Shown: positions 25,410-34,300, counted from the first letter of the stretch. The stretch is DNA of 64,000 nucleotides from Palsa-504 sp963795795 (GCA_963795795.1 CAWCJS010000016.1:62001-126000), one strand, 5' to 3'. The notes: generated from the sequence alone by a model not told the origin. Numbers and translations: made by a program.

Positions 25410-26516
25410 GTGGCTGAGCTCGCCGGTCCGGGCGATCACCCCGGCCCGGTACGTAGGGGCGCGTTCTTCATTCCGTGGATCGGGACCAACGGCAGCATGG
25501 TGGCAGAGCGATCCCTGGAACTGGGCGCTGACTTCCTTTCCGTCTCGGTCAAGGACTCCATGGGCCGCAGCTGGAGCCGCTCCGACGTCGTGCCGACGTG
25601 GAAGCTGCGCGGTGACCCGTTCGCCGACCTGTGCGAGGCACTGCACGAGGCAGGGATGTCGGTCCGCGCTTCGGTGGCCGTGTTCGCTGACGCCTACGCC
25701 GCGGACCGCTGGCCGGACGCGGTCGCGGTGGGCAACGACACCGTGCCGGCGCAACGGCCGGGCTGGGCCGAGGACTGGTATTACCACCTGTGCCCGGTCC
25801 AGGACCGGCAGCGTGACCGGACCTTGGCGTTCATCGATGAGCTGGCCCGGCGCTACCCGCTCGACGGTGTGGACCTGGACTTCATCCGGTTCCCGTGGAA
25901 ACCGGCCCGCGACCAGACGCCAGCCCGTGACTTCTGCTACTGCCCGACGTGCCAGAAGCGATTCACCGCCTCGACCGGCGCGGAGGTCGCGCAACTCCAT
26001 GATCCCGCCGTTTGCGGATCCTGGGAGTCATGGCGGACCGGTGCCATCACGTCAATGGTCGAGTCGGTCCGCGACATCACTGCATCGCATGACATCACCC
26101 TTTCCTGTTTCCTGGCCTTCTGGGGGTCGGACGGCCTAGGCTCCGCCGAGCTTCCGAAGGCCCGGGCGCGGTTCGGACAGGACCACACGGCACTTGGCTC
26201 GATATGCGATGAAGTCGCGCCCATGCTCTACCACCGGTTCACCGACGAGCCCACGTGTCATATCTCGCGGTCCATCCGGTGGGTACGAGACATCACCTGG
26301 CATCTGCGTGAACTGGAGGCACGTGTATGCGCGGCCATCCAAGGCGGTCCCCCGGCGAGCCCGGGCGAGATCACCGATGCCGTGCACGGCGCCGTGGATG
26401 CCGGCGCCGCCGCCGTCATGTCATATCCGGGACTGTCGTGGTCTATCGACAACGAGTACTGGGCGGCGCTCGCTCGCGCTTACGCGGAGCTGACCGGCCT
26501 GGCCGAGAAGAATTGA
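25410..26516 (+). CDS. Putative TIM-barrel glycoside hydrolase (GHL10-like)
   Basis: The 368-residue protein has the look of the hypothetical glycosidase group related to GHL10: an early strand FFIPWIGTN, VRASVAVFADAYAA, the hallmark GVDLDFIRFPWK, a cysteine pair FCYCPTCQKRF, APMLYHRF and a late strand AAVMSYPGLSW. Acidic residues in DLDFIRF and further strands could be catalytic, but the mechanism is unproven. No signal peptide is seen, so it should act in the cytoplasm on an imported sugar or muropeptide. It starts with GTG and is followed directly by the permease gene. The assignment rests on motif resemblance. Confidence 0.6.
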   Translation: MAELAGPGDHPGPVRRGAFFIPWIGTNGSMVAERSLELGADFLSVSVKDSMGRSWSRSDVVPTWKLRGDPFADLCEALHEAGMSVRASVAVFADAYAADRWPDAVAVGNDTVPAQRPGWAEDWYYHLCPVQDRQRDRTLAFIDELARRYPLDGVDLDFIRFPWKPARDQTPARDFCYCPTCQKRFTASTGAEVAQLHDPAVCGSWESWRTGAITSMVESVRDITASHDITLSCFLAFWGSDGLGSAELPKARARFGQDHTALGSICDEVAPMLYHRFTDEPTCHISRSIRWVRDITWHLRELEARVCAAIQGGPPASPGEITDAVHGAVDAGAAAVMSYPGLSWSIDNEYWAALARAYAELTGLAEKN

Positions 26517-28001
26517 GTGGGAGAGATCGTGGCCGCACAACCATCTAAGGCAGTCTCGGCCCGTTCCGGGCTCAAGCCGAATGCGATCGGCTTCTGGCCG
26601 GTCCTCATGCAGGCGATCACCCATATTGCGCCGGCCGCGGGCATCCTGCTGACTATCCAGTTCATTGCGTCGGAAGCAGGCAAGGCAGCGCCGCTCGCAT
26701 ATGCCATCGCCTTCGTGATCATCCTGACGCTGGGGATCTCGCTGACTCAGCTGGCCAAGTACCTGCCGTCAGCGGGCGGCTACTACACCTACGTCAGCCG
26801 GACCATCGGACCCCGGTCGGGCTTCCTCACGTCGTGGTTCTACTTCCTGTATGACCCGATCGGCCCGGCCATTGAATTCGCGTTCATGGGTTACATCTTC
26901 AACGCGACCCTGCAGGCTGAATGGGGCGCCAGCTTTCCGTGGTGGCTGTTCTTCCTGCTCGCGGTCGGCCTGATCACCGTCCTGGTGTACCGCGGGATCA
27001 AGCTGACCGGCCGGGCGCTCGTCATCCTGGGCCTTTCTGAGACCGCTATCATCGTCGCGCTGGCCCTCAGCGGTATTATCCATCCCGGCAGCGGCGGGCT
27101 CAACGCGTCGGGCTTCAACCCGGGCGCAGCGCCCAGTGGCAACGGCTTCTTCCTTGCCATCGTTTTCGCGATCTTCGCGTTCACCGGATTCGAGTCCGTG
27201 GCACCGATAGCCGAAGAATCGGTCAACCCCAAGAAGACGCTGCCGCGAGCGATTATCGTGTCCATCCTCGTCATGGGCGTGTTCTTCATACTCTCCGCCT
27301 GGGGTATTATGGCCGGCTGGGGCACGAACCATGTCGCGAGCCTGATAAACTCTAGCGTGAACCCATTCTTCGTAGTCGGGAAACGGCTATGGGGCGTGGC
27401 CTGGGTCATCGTTTTCCTCGCCCTGGTCAACTCCGCTATCGGCACCTCGATGGCCAATATGGTCGCCTCGACACGAGTGTTTTACGGAATGGCCAGATCC
27501 GGCTCGCTACCCTCCCGGCTAGCAGAGATCCACCCCCGATTCCGTACACCGACGAAAGCGATCTGGCTGCAGACCGTCATAACGCTGGCCGTCGGCCTCG
27601 GCCTCGGATTCGGGCTCACTCCGGTCAACGAATTCGACCTCATGGGCGTCGTGATCACCCTGACCCTGATCTTCGTTTACGGCGCTGGAAATATTGGTGT
27701 CATCCGATACTACTGGAGGGAACGGCGCAGCGAGTTCAACCCGATCCTGCACGCTGTCTTCCCCGTTTTCTCGACCATCGCTCTTATCTACGTAGGATAT
27801 AAATCCATCGTTCCCCTGCCGGCTTCGCCAGTCAACGCCGCACCGTTCATCGTCGCGGGCTGGCTTATCCTCGGCCTCGCGCTCGTGTGGGGCATGAGCC
27901 GGACAGGTCAGGAAGACTGGCTCAGCCGGGCCCGCCAGACGATGCCCGACGTTACACCGCTCCCGGAACCGGCCATGGGTGCGGAGAGGGACACTGCGTG
28001 A
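26517..28001 (+). CDS. APC-superfamily amino acid/amine permease
   Basis: A 494-residue transporter with about 12 hydrophobic helices. The first helix region (VLMQAITHIAPAAGILLTIQFIA) and SAGGYYTYVSRTIGPRSGFLTSWFYFLYDP match the APC superfamily; FAFTGFESVAPIAEES is the conserved helix-6 segment. GTG at 26517 lies directly after the previous stop, while a second GTG at 26529 is preceded by GGGAGA and may be the true start. Placement in an amino-sugar cluster suggests uptake of a muropeptide-derived amine or amino acid; an APC protein is not a usual sugar carrier, so the substrate is open. Confidence 0.9.
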   Translation: MGEIVAAQPSKAVSARSGLKPNAIGFWPVLMQAITHIAPAAGILLTIQFIASEAGKAAPLAYAIAFVIILTLGISLTQLAKYLPSAGGYYTYVSRTIGPRSGFLTSWFYFLYDPIGPAIEFAFMGYIFNATLQAEWGASFPWWLFFLLAVGLITVLVYRGIKLTGRALVILGLSETAIIVALALSGIIHPGSGGLNASGFNPGAAPSGNGFFLAIVFAIFAFTGFESVAPIAEESVNPKKTLPRAIIVSILVMGVFFILSAWGIMAGWGTNHVASLINSSVNPFFVVGKRLWGVAWVIVFLALVNSAIGTSMANMVASTRVFYGMARSGSLPSRLAEIHPRFRTPTKAIWLQTVITLAVGLGLGFGLTPVNEFDLMGVVITLTLIFVYGAGNIGVIRYYWRERRSEFNPILHAVFPVFSTIALIYVGYKSIVPLPASPVNAAPFIVAGWLILGLALVWGMSRTGQEDWLSRARQTMPDVTPLPEPAMGAERDTA

Positions 28002-28525
28002 GCCCGGACATCGACGTCCTGGCGCGGCATCATTATCCGGCTGCCGCGGCGCTGATGGTCGAGCCGGGAACGCCCTGGGCCCGCTACGGGATGCACGTGG
28101 ACGACGCGCGGGCCGTGCTGGAGTCCGCAGAAGTCGGATCGTGCCTGCTTCAGGCCACCGACCAGGGCCAACTGGCCGGGTGGATATGGTACGAGCCCAC
28201 CGGGACATTCTTCCACTCCGGGTATATCCGCATCCTTGCCGTCCGGCAGGACCGCGTGGGCACCGGCGTAGGCTCCAGCCTCCTCGAAGCGGCAGAAAAG
28301 GATCTCTTCACCCAGACGGCCAACGTCTTCCTCCTGGTATCGGAGTGGAACACGCGAGCACGGAGGTTCTATCAGCGGCACGGCTATGCCGAAGTCGGCT
28401 CGCTGAACAGCTACGTTCATCCCGGCGTGGCCGAGCTGATCTGCTGGAAGACGTCCGGGCCGATCCAGCTCGCGGCCACGGGCCGGCACCGGGAGCCCCA
28501 TGGGAGTTCCGGTCCGGTCAGGTGA
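27998..28525 (+). CDS. GNAT-family N-acetyltransferase
   Basis: The frame starts with GTG overlapping the permease stop (GTGA) and has GGAGAGGG a few bases upstream. The acetyl-CoA-binding motif A is IRILAVRQDRVGTGVGSSLLEAAE, followed by VFLLVSEWNTRARRFYQRHGYAEVG, the standard end of the fold. At 175 residues it is a single-domain acetyltransferase. Position after the permease suggests it modifies an amino group of the imported compound, for instance an amino sugar or amino acid; this is inference from context only. Confidence 0.88.
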   Translation: MSPDIDVLARHHYPAAAALMVEPGTPWARYGMHVDDARAVLESAEVGSCLLQATDQGQLAGWIWYEPTGTFFHSGYIRILAVRQDRVGTGVGSSLLEAAEKDLFTQTANVFLLVSEWNTRARRFYQRHGYAEVGSLNSYVHPGVAELICWKTSGPIQLAATGRHREPHGSSGPVR

Positions 28526-28538
28526 TCTCAGCCCGCGC

Positions 28539-29306
28539 TCATCGCCGGGGGCCGAGCTGCAGGACCAACCTATACCGGTCGGCCCGGATTACGGACTGCA
28601 CCAGCTCGATCCGCTGCCCGCTGCTGTCGGAGGTCAGCCGCTCAACCCTGAACGCCGGGCTACCCGCCGTTACCTCAAGCAATTCCGCCTCGACGTCGCT
28701 CACGATGCCAGCTTCCCATGACTCACTCGCCCGCGCCGGGCGCAGGCCGTACTCTTTTTCCAGCAACTCGTAGAGCGAGCCAGCCGACAAGTCAAAGCTG
28801 TCCAGGTTGGGCACGAGCCGGGCCGGAATATAGGCTGTCTGCAGCGCTATCGGCTGACCGTCCGCAAGCCTGATCCGGGTGAGGACGAACACTTTCGAAT
28901 TCTCCGGCACGCCCATCCGAACCGAGAATTTCTCATCGGCCGGCACAATGTCCGAGCGTACCAGGCGCGCGCTCGGATGCCAGCCCCGCAATTCCATGTC
29001 CTGGGTAAAGGAGGTCATCTGCGGAGGACCGTGCACGATAGCTTGGCTGCTTGACACGAACGTCCCCTTACCCTGCAGCCGGACCACCAGTCCCTCAGCC
29101 GCAAGCATGGCGATAGCCCTTCGCATCGTGATGCTGCTGACACCGAACTCACGGCACAACTCATGCTCAGCCGGCAGGCGATTCCCGACAGTCCATACGC
29201 CGCTGGTGATCCTCGTGCGAAGCATTTCTGCGGTCCGCGTGTACAAAGGAGCAGCAGCTGTCAGCTCCATACTGCTAAGAGTAGCAGCAGGTAAATCGAG
29301 AACCAT
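28539..29306 (-). CDS. GntR-family regulator with UTRA (HutC-type) domain
   Basis: The N-terminal winged HTH is clear (LYTRTAEMLRTRITSGVWTVGNRLPAEHELCREFGVSSITMRRAIAMLAAEGLVVRLQGKGTFV), followed by a UTRA effector domain (LTRIRLADGQPIALQTAYIPARL ... SGQRIELVQSVIRADRYRLVLQL). This is the DasR/NagR type, which often senses amino-sugar phosphates. The frame is open to 29393, but 29306 (ATG, GAGAAG upstream) or 29270 are more likely starts. It converges on the acetyltransferase gene with 13 bases between, and probably controls the cluster through the palindrome at 25298. Confidence 0.9.
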   Translation of the reverse strand: MVLDLPAATLSSMELTAAAPLYTRTAEMLRTRITSGVWTVGNRLPAEHELCREFGVSSITMRRAIAMLAAEGLVVRLQGKGTFVSSSQAIVHGPPQMTSFTQDMELRGWHPSARLVRSDIVPADEKFSVRMGVPENSKVFVLTRIRLADGQPIALQTAYIPARLVPNLDSFDLSAGSLYELLEKEYGLRPARASESWEAGIVSDVEAELLEVTAGSPAFRVERLTSDSSGQRIELVQSVIRADRYRLVLQLGPRR

Positions 29307-29459
29307 ACCGAAACTTCTCGCCGGCGTCGCGGAATGGCGGAGCACAGTACGCAAGCCATCTGCGGGTGAGGCCGGGCCGGAGAGGCGAACCACTGAGCGT
29401 TCGGGATAAGGGTTGTGAGTGACGGCGGAGGGGCGGGCAGGCTGGCGCGGGCGCGGGGG

Positions 29460-30709
29460 CTAGGTTGCTGTGAAGAGTTCGTCCATGATCTCGGCTCCTG
29501 TGGTGATGACCGGCCGCAGTTCGCGGCGGTAGACGATCTCGGTGGTGCGGGTGGAGGCGTGTCCGGCGAGGCGGGCGATTTCCTCGATGCTGACGCCGTG
29601 GTGGCTCAGCAGGCCGACAAAGGTGGTCCGCAGCTCGCGCGGTGTCCAGCTGTCCCTGAGGCCGGCCTCGTCGCAGATGCGTTTGAACATCTTGCGGACG
29701 TTCCCTGCGTCCAGCGCGGCGCCGTGGTGGGTGGTGAACACCAGCCCGGTGTCCTGCCAGGCTTCTGCGGCCGCGAGCCGCTCGCCGGCCTGGCTCCCGG
29801 TCCAGGCGCGCAGCGCCTGGACCGCTACCGCGGGGAGGCCGAGGGTGCGGCGGGACCGTTCGGTTTTGCTCTCGCCGTGGGTGCGGACCGATCGCCAGAC
29901 GGCCACGTGCGGCGGGACGGGCGGGCGGCTGGGTGGCCGTCCAGGTCGACGTGGGTCCAGCGCAGGGCCCGGGCTTCCTCGGTGCGGATCCCGGCCAGCA
30001 GGCTCAGCACGATGTAGGCGTGCATCAGTTCGGCCGGGCGGCGGACGTCCTTCAGGCCGGGCCGCAGTTCCATCACGGGCAGGGTGCGGGCGGCGGCGAT
30101 GACGGCGACGGCCTGGTCCAGGGTGAGGGACTTGGATGGCCGGCCTTGCCGTCCTTTGGCGTGTCGACCAGGGCGGCGACGTTGCGGGCGACCAGGTCGT
30201 TGGCTTCGGCGTGCCGGATGACCCGCTTGAGCGCCAGATGCCCCATCGTCACCGCGGCGGTGGAGTACCCGGCGGGCCATCGCGGCCAGCGCCTGCCGTA
30301 CGTCGGCCGCGGTCAGCTCGCGTAGCTTGCGGGCGCCGATGACGGCCAGGATCGGCTCGAGGACGTTCTGGTTCTTCTTGACGGTCTTGGGGGAGCGGCC
30401 GTCCAGCCCGCTGGCGAGCCAGTCCCCGGCGGCTCGCCGGACGATGTAATGGGCGTAGCCGGCTTTGGGGGTGATGCCCTTGTCGAGTTGGAGGTGCAGG
30501 TCGCGGAGCTTGTCCAACACGGCGGCCTTGGTCGTGCCGCTGACCTTGCGGCGGGTGCGTTTGCCGTCGCCGGTGTACCCGGTGGTGATCTCGCCGCGCC
30601 ACAGGCCCGGGCAGTGCCGGTGGCGCTCCGGGTCGCGGCAGGGGCCGCGGTGCTCGAAGGAGATGCCGTCTTCGCCGCGCCTCCGCCGGGTAGCCATGGT
30701 GACAGTCAA
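29460..30709 (-). pseudogene. Tyrosine recombinase (phage-type integrase), frameshifted
   Basis: The N-terminus (DPERHRHCPGLWRGEI), the SAM-like core-binding segment (KTVKKNQNVLEPILAVIGARKLRELTAADVRQALAAM) and the catalytic domain (RTEEARALRWTHVD; PRELRTTFVGLLSHHG; AGHASTRTTEIVYRRELRP, with the Tyr nucleophile) are all recognisable but not in one frame. Comparison with the second copy at 40222-40826 shows an inserted G near 30273 and a lost base near 30157, which compensate each other, and a further shift lies near 29930. The usual His of the R-H-x-x region reads Thr. The enzyme is judged dead. It lies 134 bases from the tRNA-like repeat at 30843. Confidence 0.85.
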
Positions 30710-30842
30710 CCAGTGGTGGGGACATTCGGTGGTGACGACGGCCAGCCTCGCCCAGGCATTTCCAGACTCTTCAGGACAAGAAATCGCAGGTAGAGTTTCA
30801 CGTTGGCTGAGGTCGCTGCTGGCCCTGGGTACGGTCTGGTGT

Positions 30843-30893
30843 CCATGGTAAGGAGAAGGTCTACGTTCGATTCCGTAACGGGGCTCTGCAGCT
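30843..30893 (+). repeat. tRNA-like direct repeat, right copy (candidate attachment site)
   Basis: Near-identical to 1329-1380, in the same orientation: identical CCATGGTAAGG core, a T-arm region lacking one G, then the acceptor-like ACGGGGCTC and GCAGCT. Identity begins inside the anticodon-stem equivalent in both copies and the sequences before it differ, as expected if both are 3'-end-only copies made by integration. The decayed integrase gene starts just to the left. A diverged similarity with the left site continues for about 200-250 bases to the right. Confidence 0.6.
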
Positions 30894-31029
30894 AGAAGAT
30901 ATTATTCGAAAAAAGTTAACGTAAGATATAAGGCCGCAGGTGGGGTCTATCGGCTGTCGGCAGGGGACAGTTGACCGTGTGCGATCCCTGTCGCCCGGGT
31001 ACCGGGACTTGACAAGGGACATTGACCGC

Positions 31030-31703
31030 TCAGCCAGCGCCGCTCCCGCGAGACGCACCGGCAGGTCCGAGGATGCGCCGGGCAGTCCGTGAGTTTCGGG
31101 TCCCTTCGTAGCCAAGGGAACGAAGCGCCGAGCAGACGACTTCGGAAACTGACACCCGGAGGGCGTCGAGTAGCTTCCATGCTACGGCCGGGGGGATGGC
31201 TGATCCGTTCCCGTCCGGCGGCCCGGCTTGCGGGAACTGGCCTGTTGTCCTTCCGGCGGGGCGGGACTGTCCCTGGCCATTGGTTATCGGCAGCGCTGTT
31301 GAGGCGGCCGGGGCGGGGACCGCCGCTAGCACCCTGGAAGCGGCCACAGCCGCTTCCAGGGACGGATAGGTAGAGACCAGCCGGTCCAGGCTGCTGAGGC
31401 TGAGCACCCGCGAGACGATCCGGGAGGTGATCACCAGTCGCAGCTCCGCGCCGGTGACGACGGCCCTCTGCCACGCGCGGGCCACGGCCTCAGCGCCGAC
31501 GTGATCACAGGAGACGGTCGCGGTCATGTCCGCGATGAGTGCTTCGGCGCCGCGGTTGATGACCGACAGCAGCTCCTCGCGGATCACCCGGCGTTGGACA
31601 CGTCGATATGCTTCGGGAGCGTCACGACCGCCTGTCGGCCGGCCCGCTGCACCGGGTACGTACCGCAAAGCGCGGGAGGACCCGGGCACGTCGCGGGTGG
31701 CAT
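31030..31703 (-). pseudogene. STAS-domain (anti-sigma factor antagonist-like) gene, frameshifted
   Basis: A plausible ATG at 31703 leads into CGTYPVQRAGRQAVVTLPKHIDVSNAG, the N-terminal strand of a STAS domain. After a frameshift near 31600 the minus strand continues REELLSVINRGAEALIADMTATVSCDHVGAEAVARAWQRAVV and LSSLDRLVSTYPSLEAAVAAS in another frame. STAS proteins of the SpoIIAA type regulate anti-sigma factors through a phosphorylatable serine, here in the region of TVSCDHVGA. The C-terminal 100 residues are low-complexity. Part of the 3' end resembles DNA to the right of the left tRNA-like repeat. Confidence 0.6.
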
Positions 31704-31799
31704 AGTTGTTGCGGTCGCGCGGGCGCGGCTGATGACGGGTCGGGGCGCCGACGGCAAAGCCATCGTCGGCGGGCTGCTGGTTACTGGTGTGAGCGGATG

Positions 31800-32006
31800 G
31801 CGGCGATGATGCGCAGACCGGGTCCGTGCGCGGGCGGGATGGCCGCCGAGGATCTCTGCTGCCGGGGAGAAGCGGCGGGCGTGCATCAGGCCGGGCCCGC
31901 TGAGCATCAGCATGACGGCGTCGGCGATGAACGGGGCGATCGCGCAGATGCCGGCGATCATGCCCATGGTTCCGAAGGCGTAGGCGTTGAGCAGCCCGCA
32001 CAGCAA
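31800..32006 (-). other. Hydrophobic protein fragment, unidentified
   Basis: One minus-strand frame reads LLNAYAFGTMGMIAGICAIAPFIADAVMLMLSGP, two membrane-like stretches, then loses protein character. There is no convincing start or end, and no family is recognised. It may be a remnant left between the STAS pseudogene and the small membrane protein gene. Confidence 0.25.
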
Positions 32007-32024
32007 TCCGAGTTCGGTGAGGGA

Positions 32025-32198
32025 TTACCGCGCCGGGGGTTTCCCGGGCCGCCGCCGCATTCGCAGGGCACCCAGGAGAAGGGCACCGAGGAACACGACA
32101 ATGCCGATGAACAGCAAATACAGCAGGCCCTTGACGACGACACCCACAATGCCGAGCACGATCGCCACGATCACGAGGAGTAGGAAGAAGGCAAGCAT
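32025..32198 (-). CDS. Small membrane protein, 57 residues
   Basis: An ATG at 32198 with GGAG seven bases upstream opens a 57-codon frame ending in TAA at 32025. The product is MLAFFLLLVIVAIVLGIVG..., two adjacent transmembrane helices, and a basic tail RMRRRPGKPPAR, a layout common in actinobacterial hydrophobic proteins of about 55 residues. The stop of the neighbouring PRC-barrel gene is only 25 bases upstream, so the two may be cotranscribed. Function is unknown. Confidence 0.75.
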   Translation of the reverse strand: MLAFFLLLVIVAIVLGIVGVVVKGLLYLLFIGIVVFLGALLLGALRMRRRPGKPPAR

Positions 32199-32223
32199 CT
32201 GATGCTCCGCTCAGTCGTACCGG

Positions 32224-32622
32224 TCAGCGGCGGGCCAGTTGCCGTTCACCGCTGGTGCCTGCCTGATATGTCAGGCCGTAGTGCTTGAAGATGGCCTCTT
32301 CGCCGGCCGCTGGCAGCTCGCCGTCGGTGCTGATCGAGGGAGAATCCTTCACTTGCTTCCTGTCGTGAGCGACCTTGAGGTATCCGGGACCCACGGTCGC
32401 CTGAGCAAGGGGAACGAACACGAGCCGGTGCCGGGTGGGCATCCCGACCTTGACGGTGCCGAACGCTGGCAGGTCTGTGCTCGTGTCGACATAGACGGCC
32501 TCCAGCTCCCCGATCTTGTGACCGTCGGAGTCAACAACGTCGTGGCCCCGCCACTCCCGGATATCGCCTGCCTCGAACACGCCCGCCTTCCTCTCCGCGG
32601 CAATGCATGTGCACACAGTCAT
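32224..32622 (-). CDS. PRC-barrel domain protein
   Basis: The core FEAGDIREWRGHDVVDSDGHKIGELEAVYVD is the PRC-barrel start, followed by VGMPTRHRLVFVPLAQATVGPGYLKVAHDRKQVKDSPS and a C-terminal EEAIFKHYGLTYQ helix with a basic end. PRC-barrel proteins bind RNA or act as small adaptors; in actinobacteria this type often lies among stress genes. The frame is open upstream, but that part is an IS transposase remnant (PWTAQQIRNRLMDLGDRAGDF), so the start is taken as ATG at 32622 (32631 also possible). The IS has probably replaced the native promoter. Confidence 0.82.
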   Translation of the reverse strand: MTVCTCIAAERKAGVFEAGDIREWRGHDVVDSDGHKIGELEAVYVDTSTDLPAFGTVKVGMPTRHRLVFVPLAQATVGPGYLKVAHDRKQVKDSPSISTDGELPAAGEEAIFKHYGLTYQAGTSGERQLARR

Positions 32623-32689
32623 TCCCCGCATGGGATGCCGTACAGAGCCAGCGTAGCCCCGCCAGTTCTCCGGCTGGCAGCCCGCGCCG

Positions 32690-33388
32690 TGCTGCAGACT
32701 GAACTCTGCCTCGGTGAACTGCCCTGCCCGGTCACGGATCAGGAACCGGAAATCCCCGGCGCGATCGCCGAGATCCATCAGGCGATTGCGGATCTGCTGG
32801 GCGGTCCATGGCCCGTCCGGGTTTGCGGTCACTGCCAGGATATGCGCATATCGGAGCCGGCCTCGATCACGAACAGGCAGTACAGGCGCTGAAGGGTCAC
32901 CGCGCAGTCCACGTGGGAGAAGTCAGCCGCGAGCATCGTCGGGGCCTGCGTGTGCAGGAACTGCCGCCACGTCGTGTCGGTGCGCCGCTTGGGCGCCGGA
33001 GGGATCTCCAGCGCCATGAGGACCCGGCGGATACTCGATGCGCTGACCCGGTGGCCGAGCTTGAGCAGCTCACCTTGGATTCTCGTGTATCCCCAGCCGT
33101 TGTTCTCGGTGGCGATCCGCCTGTGCGGCGATCTCGGCGCTGACTGGCGGCCTTCCCGTCCGGTAGGGGTAGGTCCACTTGCGGGTGATCAGGCGGCGGT
33201 GCCAGCGCAGGACGGTGCCAGGGGTGACCAGCCGGTGCGCTCGCAGCCGTCCCGGGAGCAGCCGCCGCACAGCTGGACGAAGATGAGATAGAGCACGCGG
33301 AAAGACACCGACCCGATCATGATGCCCTACGGCTCACCCTCATCATCCCTGCAGCTCACAGGCCAAGCAGACTTCTGGCACCCCACAG
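32690..33388 (-). mobile_element. IS remnant with broken transposase and right terminal repeat
   Basis: The right end has the terminal repeat (minus strand CCTGTGGGGTGCCAGAA, ending at 33388). Transposase pieces on the minus strand, in order, are LVTPGTVLRWHRRLITRKWTYPYRTGRPPV, TWRQFLHTQAPTMLAADFSHVDCAVTLQRLYCLFVIEAG, and PWTAQQIRNRLMDLGDRAGDFRFLIRDRAGQF. They lie in different frames and the C-terminal end is missing, where the element runs into the PRC-barrel promoter. It is the same subfamily as 20278-21035. Confidence 0.75.
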
Positions 33389-33716
33389 GGTGCTGCTGAT
33401 CGAGCAGTTCGCGACCGTGGCGCTGGGCCTGGCTAACTACGCGCACATCATGGAGGGCGGCCGAATCCGCTTCTCCGGCCCGGCCAGCGAGCTGCGCGCG
33501 AACCCGGACCTGCTCAGGTCGGCGTACCTGCTCCGCGGCAGCACCGCCGGCCCCGGCCCCCGGGCTGCCCAGCCGGGGACCGCAACCTCGACCGCCCCCG
33601 GTAACCCCTTATTTCTTGATGCCGAACGAACGGTGGTACCACCGCCTGGGCGCGAAAAGCCGCGCGCGCGGTCGTGCGACCCCGCGCGCGGCCATCGGGC
33701 CCTAAGGCCGGATTAG
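33389..33716 (+). pseudogene. livF C-terminal fragment (branched-chain amino acid ABC ATPase)
   Basis: Immediately after the IS terminal repeat the plus strand reads VLLIEQFATVALGLANYAHIMEGGRIRFSGPASELRANPDLLRSAYL, the C-terminal part of a LivF ATPase from the H-loop region onward. The start of the gene is not adjacent; the preceding part of a livF gene, ending at almost the matching codon, is found downstream at 34500-34645. The tail beyond LLRG is low-complexity and may not be native. Confidence 0.75.
33659..33692 (-). terminator. Rho-independent terminator candidate
   Basis: A GC-rich hairpin (arms GCCGCGCGCG and CGCGCGCGGC with GTCG/CGAC near the tip) follows the stop codon of the secreted-protein gene on the minus strand by about 20 bases, and is followed on that strand by CTTTTCG. 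Position, stem and T-run agree with an intrinsic terminator. Confidence 0.7.
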
Positions 33717-34300
33717 TGGTAGAAGTAGAACGGGAAGGGGACCGGGCACCCCGCTCCGAACTCACCGAATCCGAGCCACGGGAAGAACTGCGGGCACGCT
33801 GGCCTCACATGGTAAGCCAGCGACCAGGAGCCACTGCCGGCCTCGGAGCCCGTCTCGGACCACGTTCCGGAGATATGCCCCCGCCGGTCGATGTAGCCGC
33901 TGAAGGTCCGAGTTCCCTGGAAACCGGTCGGATAGTTGAAGCTGAACGTAACCTGGTTCCGGACGACCGTTCCGTGAATCGGCCCGGTTTGTTCGCCTGA
34001 CATCAGACCCAGATCGGTCAGCGATCCGCTGAGGCAGCTGCCCCGCTGGACGAAATGCACTGAGTACGTGTACGAACTGGTGCCGTAGCTGAGGTCGACC
34101 GTGTTGTAGCCGTTGAAGTTCCACCGCTCGAGATGGCGCGGGCTGCAGAACGGGAAGAACGGCGACGAGCTGCTCGAGGTGGTGTGTGTGGTGGTGGTCG
34201 TGACGGCTGCGTTAGCCGGCCCCACCCCCGTGAGGATCAAGGCCGCGACCGCCGGTCCGGCGAAGGCGCCCATGATCGTTGCTTTGGTGGCGAATCTCAT
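33713..34300 (-). CDS. Secreted hypothetical protein
   Basis: A 195-residue protein with a Sec signal peptide (MRFATKATIMGAFAGPAVAALILTGVGPANAA) and a Thr/Ser-rich linker. The mature part has aromatic and Gly-rich strands (WNFNGYNTVDLSYGTSSYTYSVHFV, TFSGYIDRRGHISGTWSETGS), suggesting a small lipocalin-like or avidin-like beta-barrel; that fold is a guess. Two pairs of cysteines (FCSPRH, GSCLSG; PACPQF, AGCPVPF) could form disulfides. AAGGGGA precedes the ATG, and an intrinsic terminator follows. No function is recognised. It is flanked by two pieces of livF. Confidence 0.75.
   Translation of the reverse strand: MRFATKATIMGAFAGPAVAALILTGVGPANAAVTTTTTHTTSSSSSPFFPFCSPRHLERWNFNGYNTVDLSYGTSSYTYSVHFVQRGSCLSGSLTDLGLMSGEQTGPIHGTVVRNQVTFSFNYPTGFQGTRTFSGYIDRRGHISGTWSETGSEAGSGSWSLAYHVRPACPQFFPWLGFGEFGAGCPVPFPFYFYH

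Noticed and set aside
31030..32001. Single 323-residue protein
   Set aside because: Only the middle is STAS-like; the first 120 residues are Arg/His/Pro-rich and the true STAS N-terminus lies in another frame.
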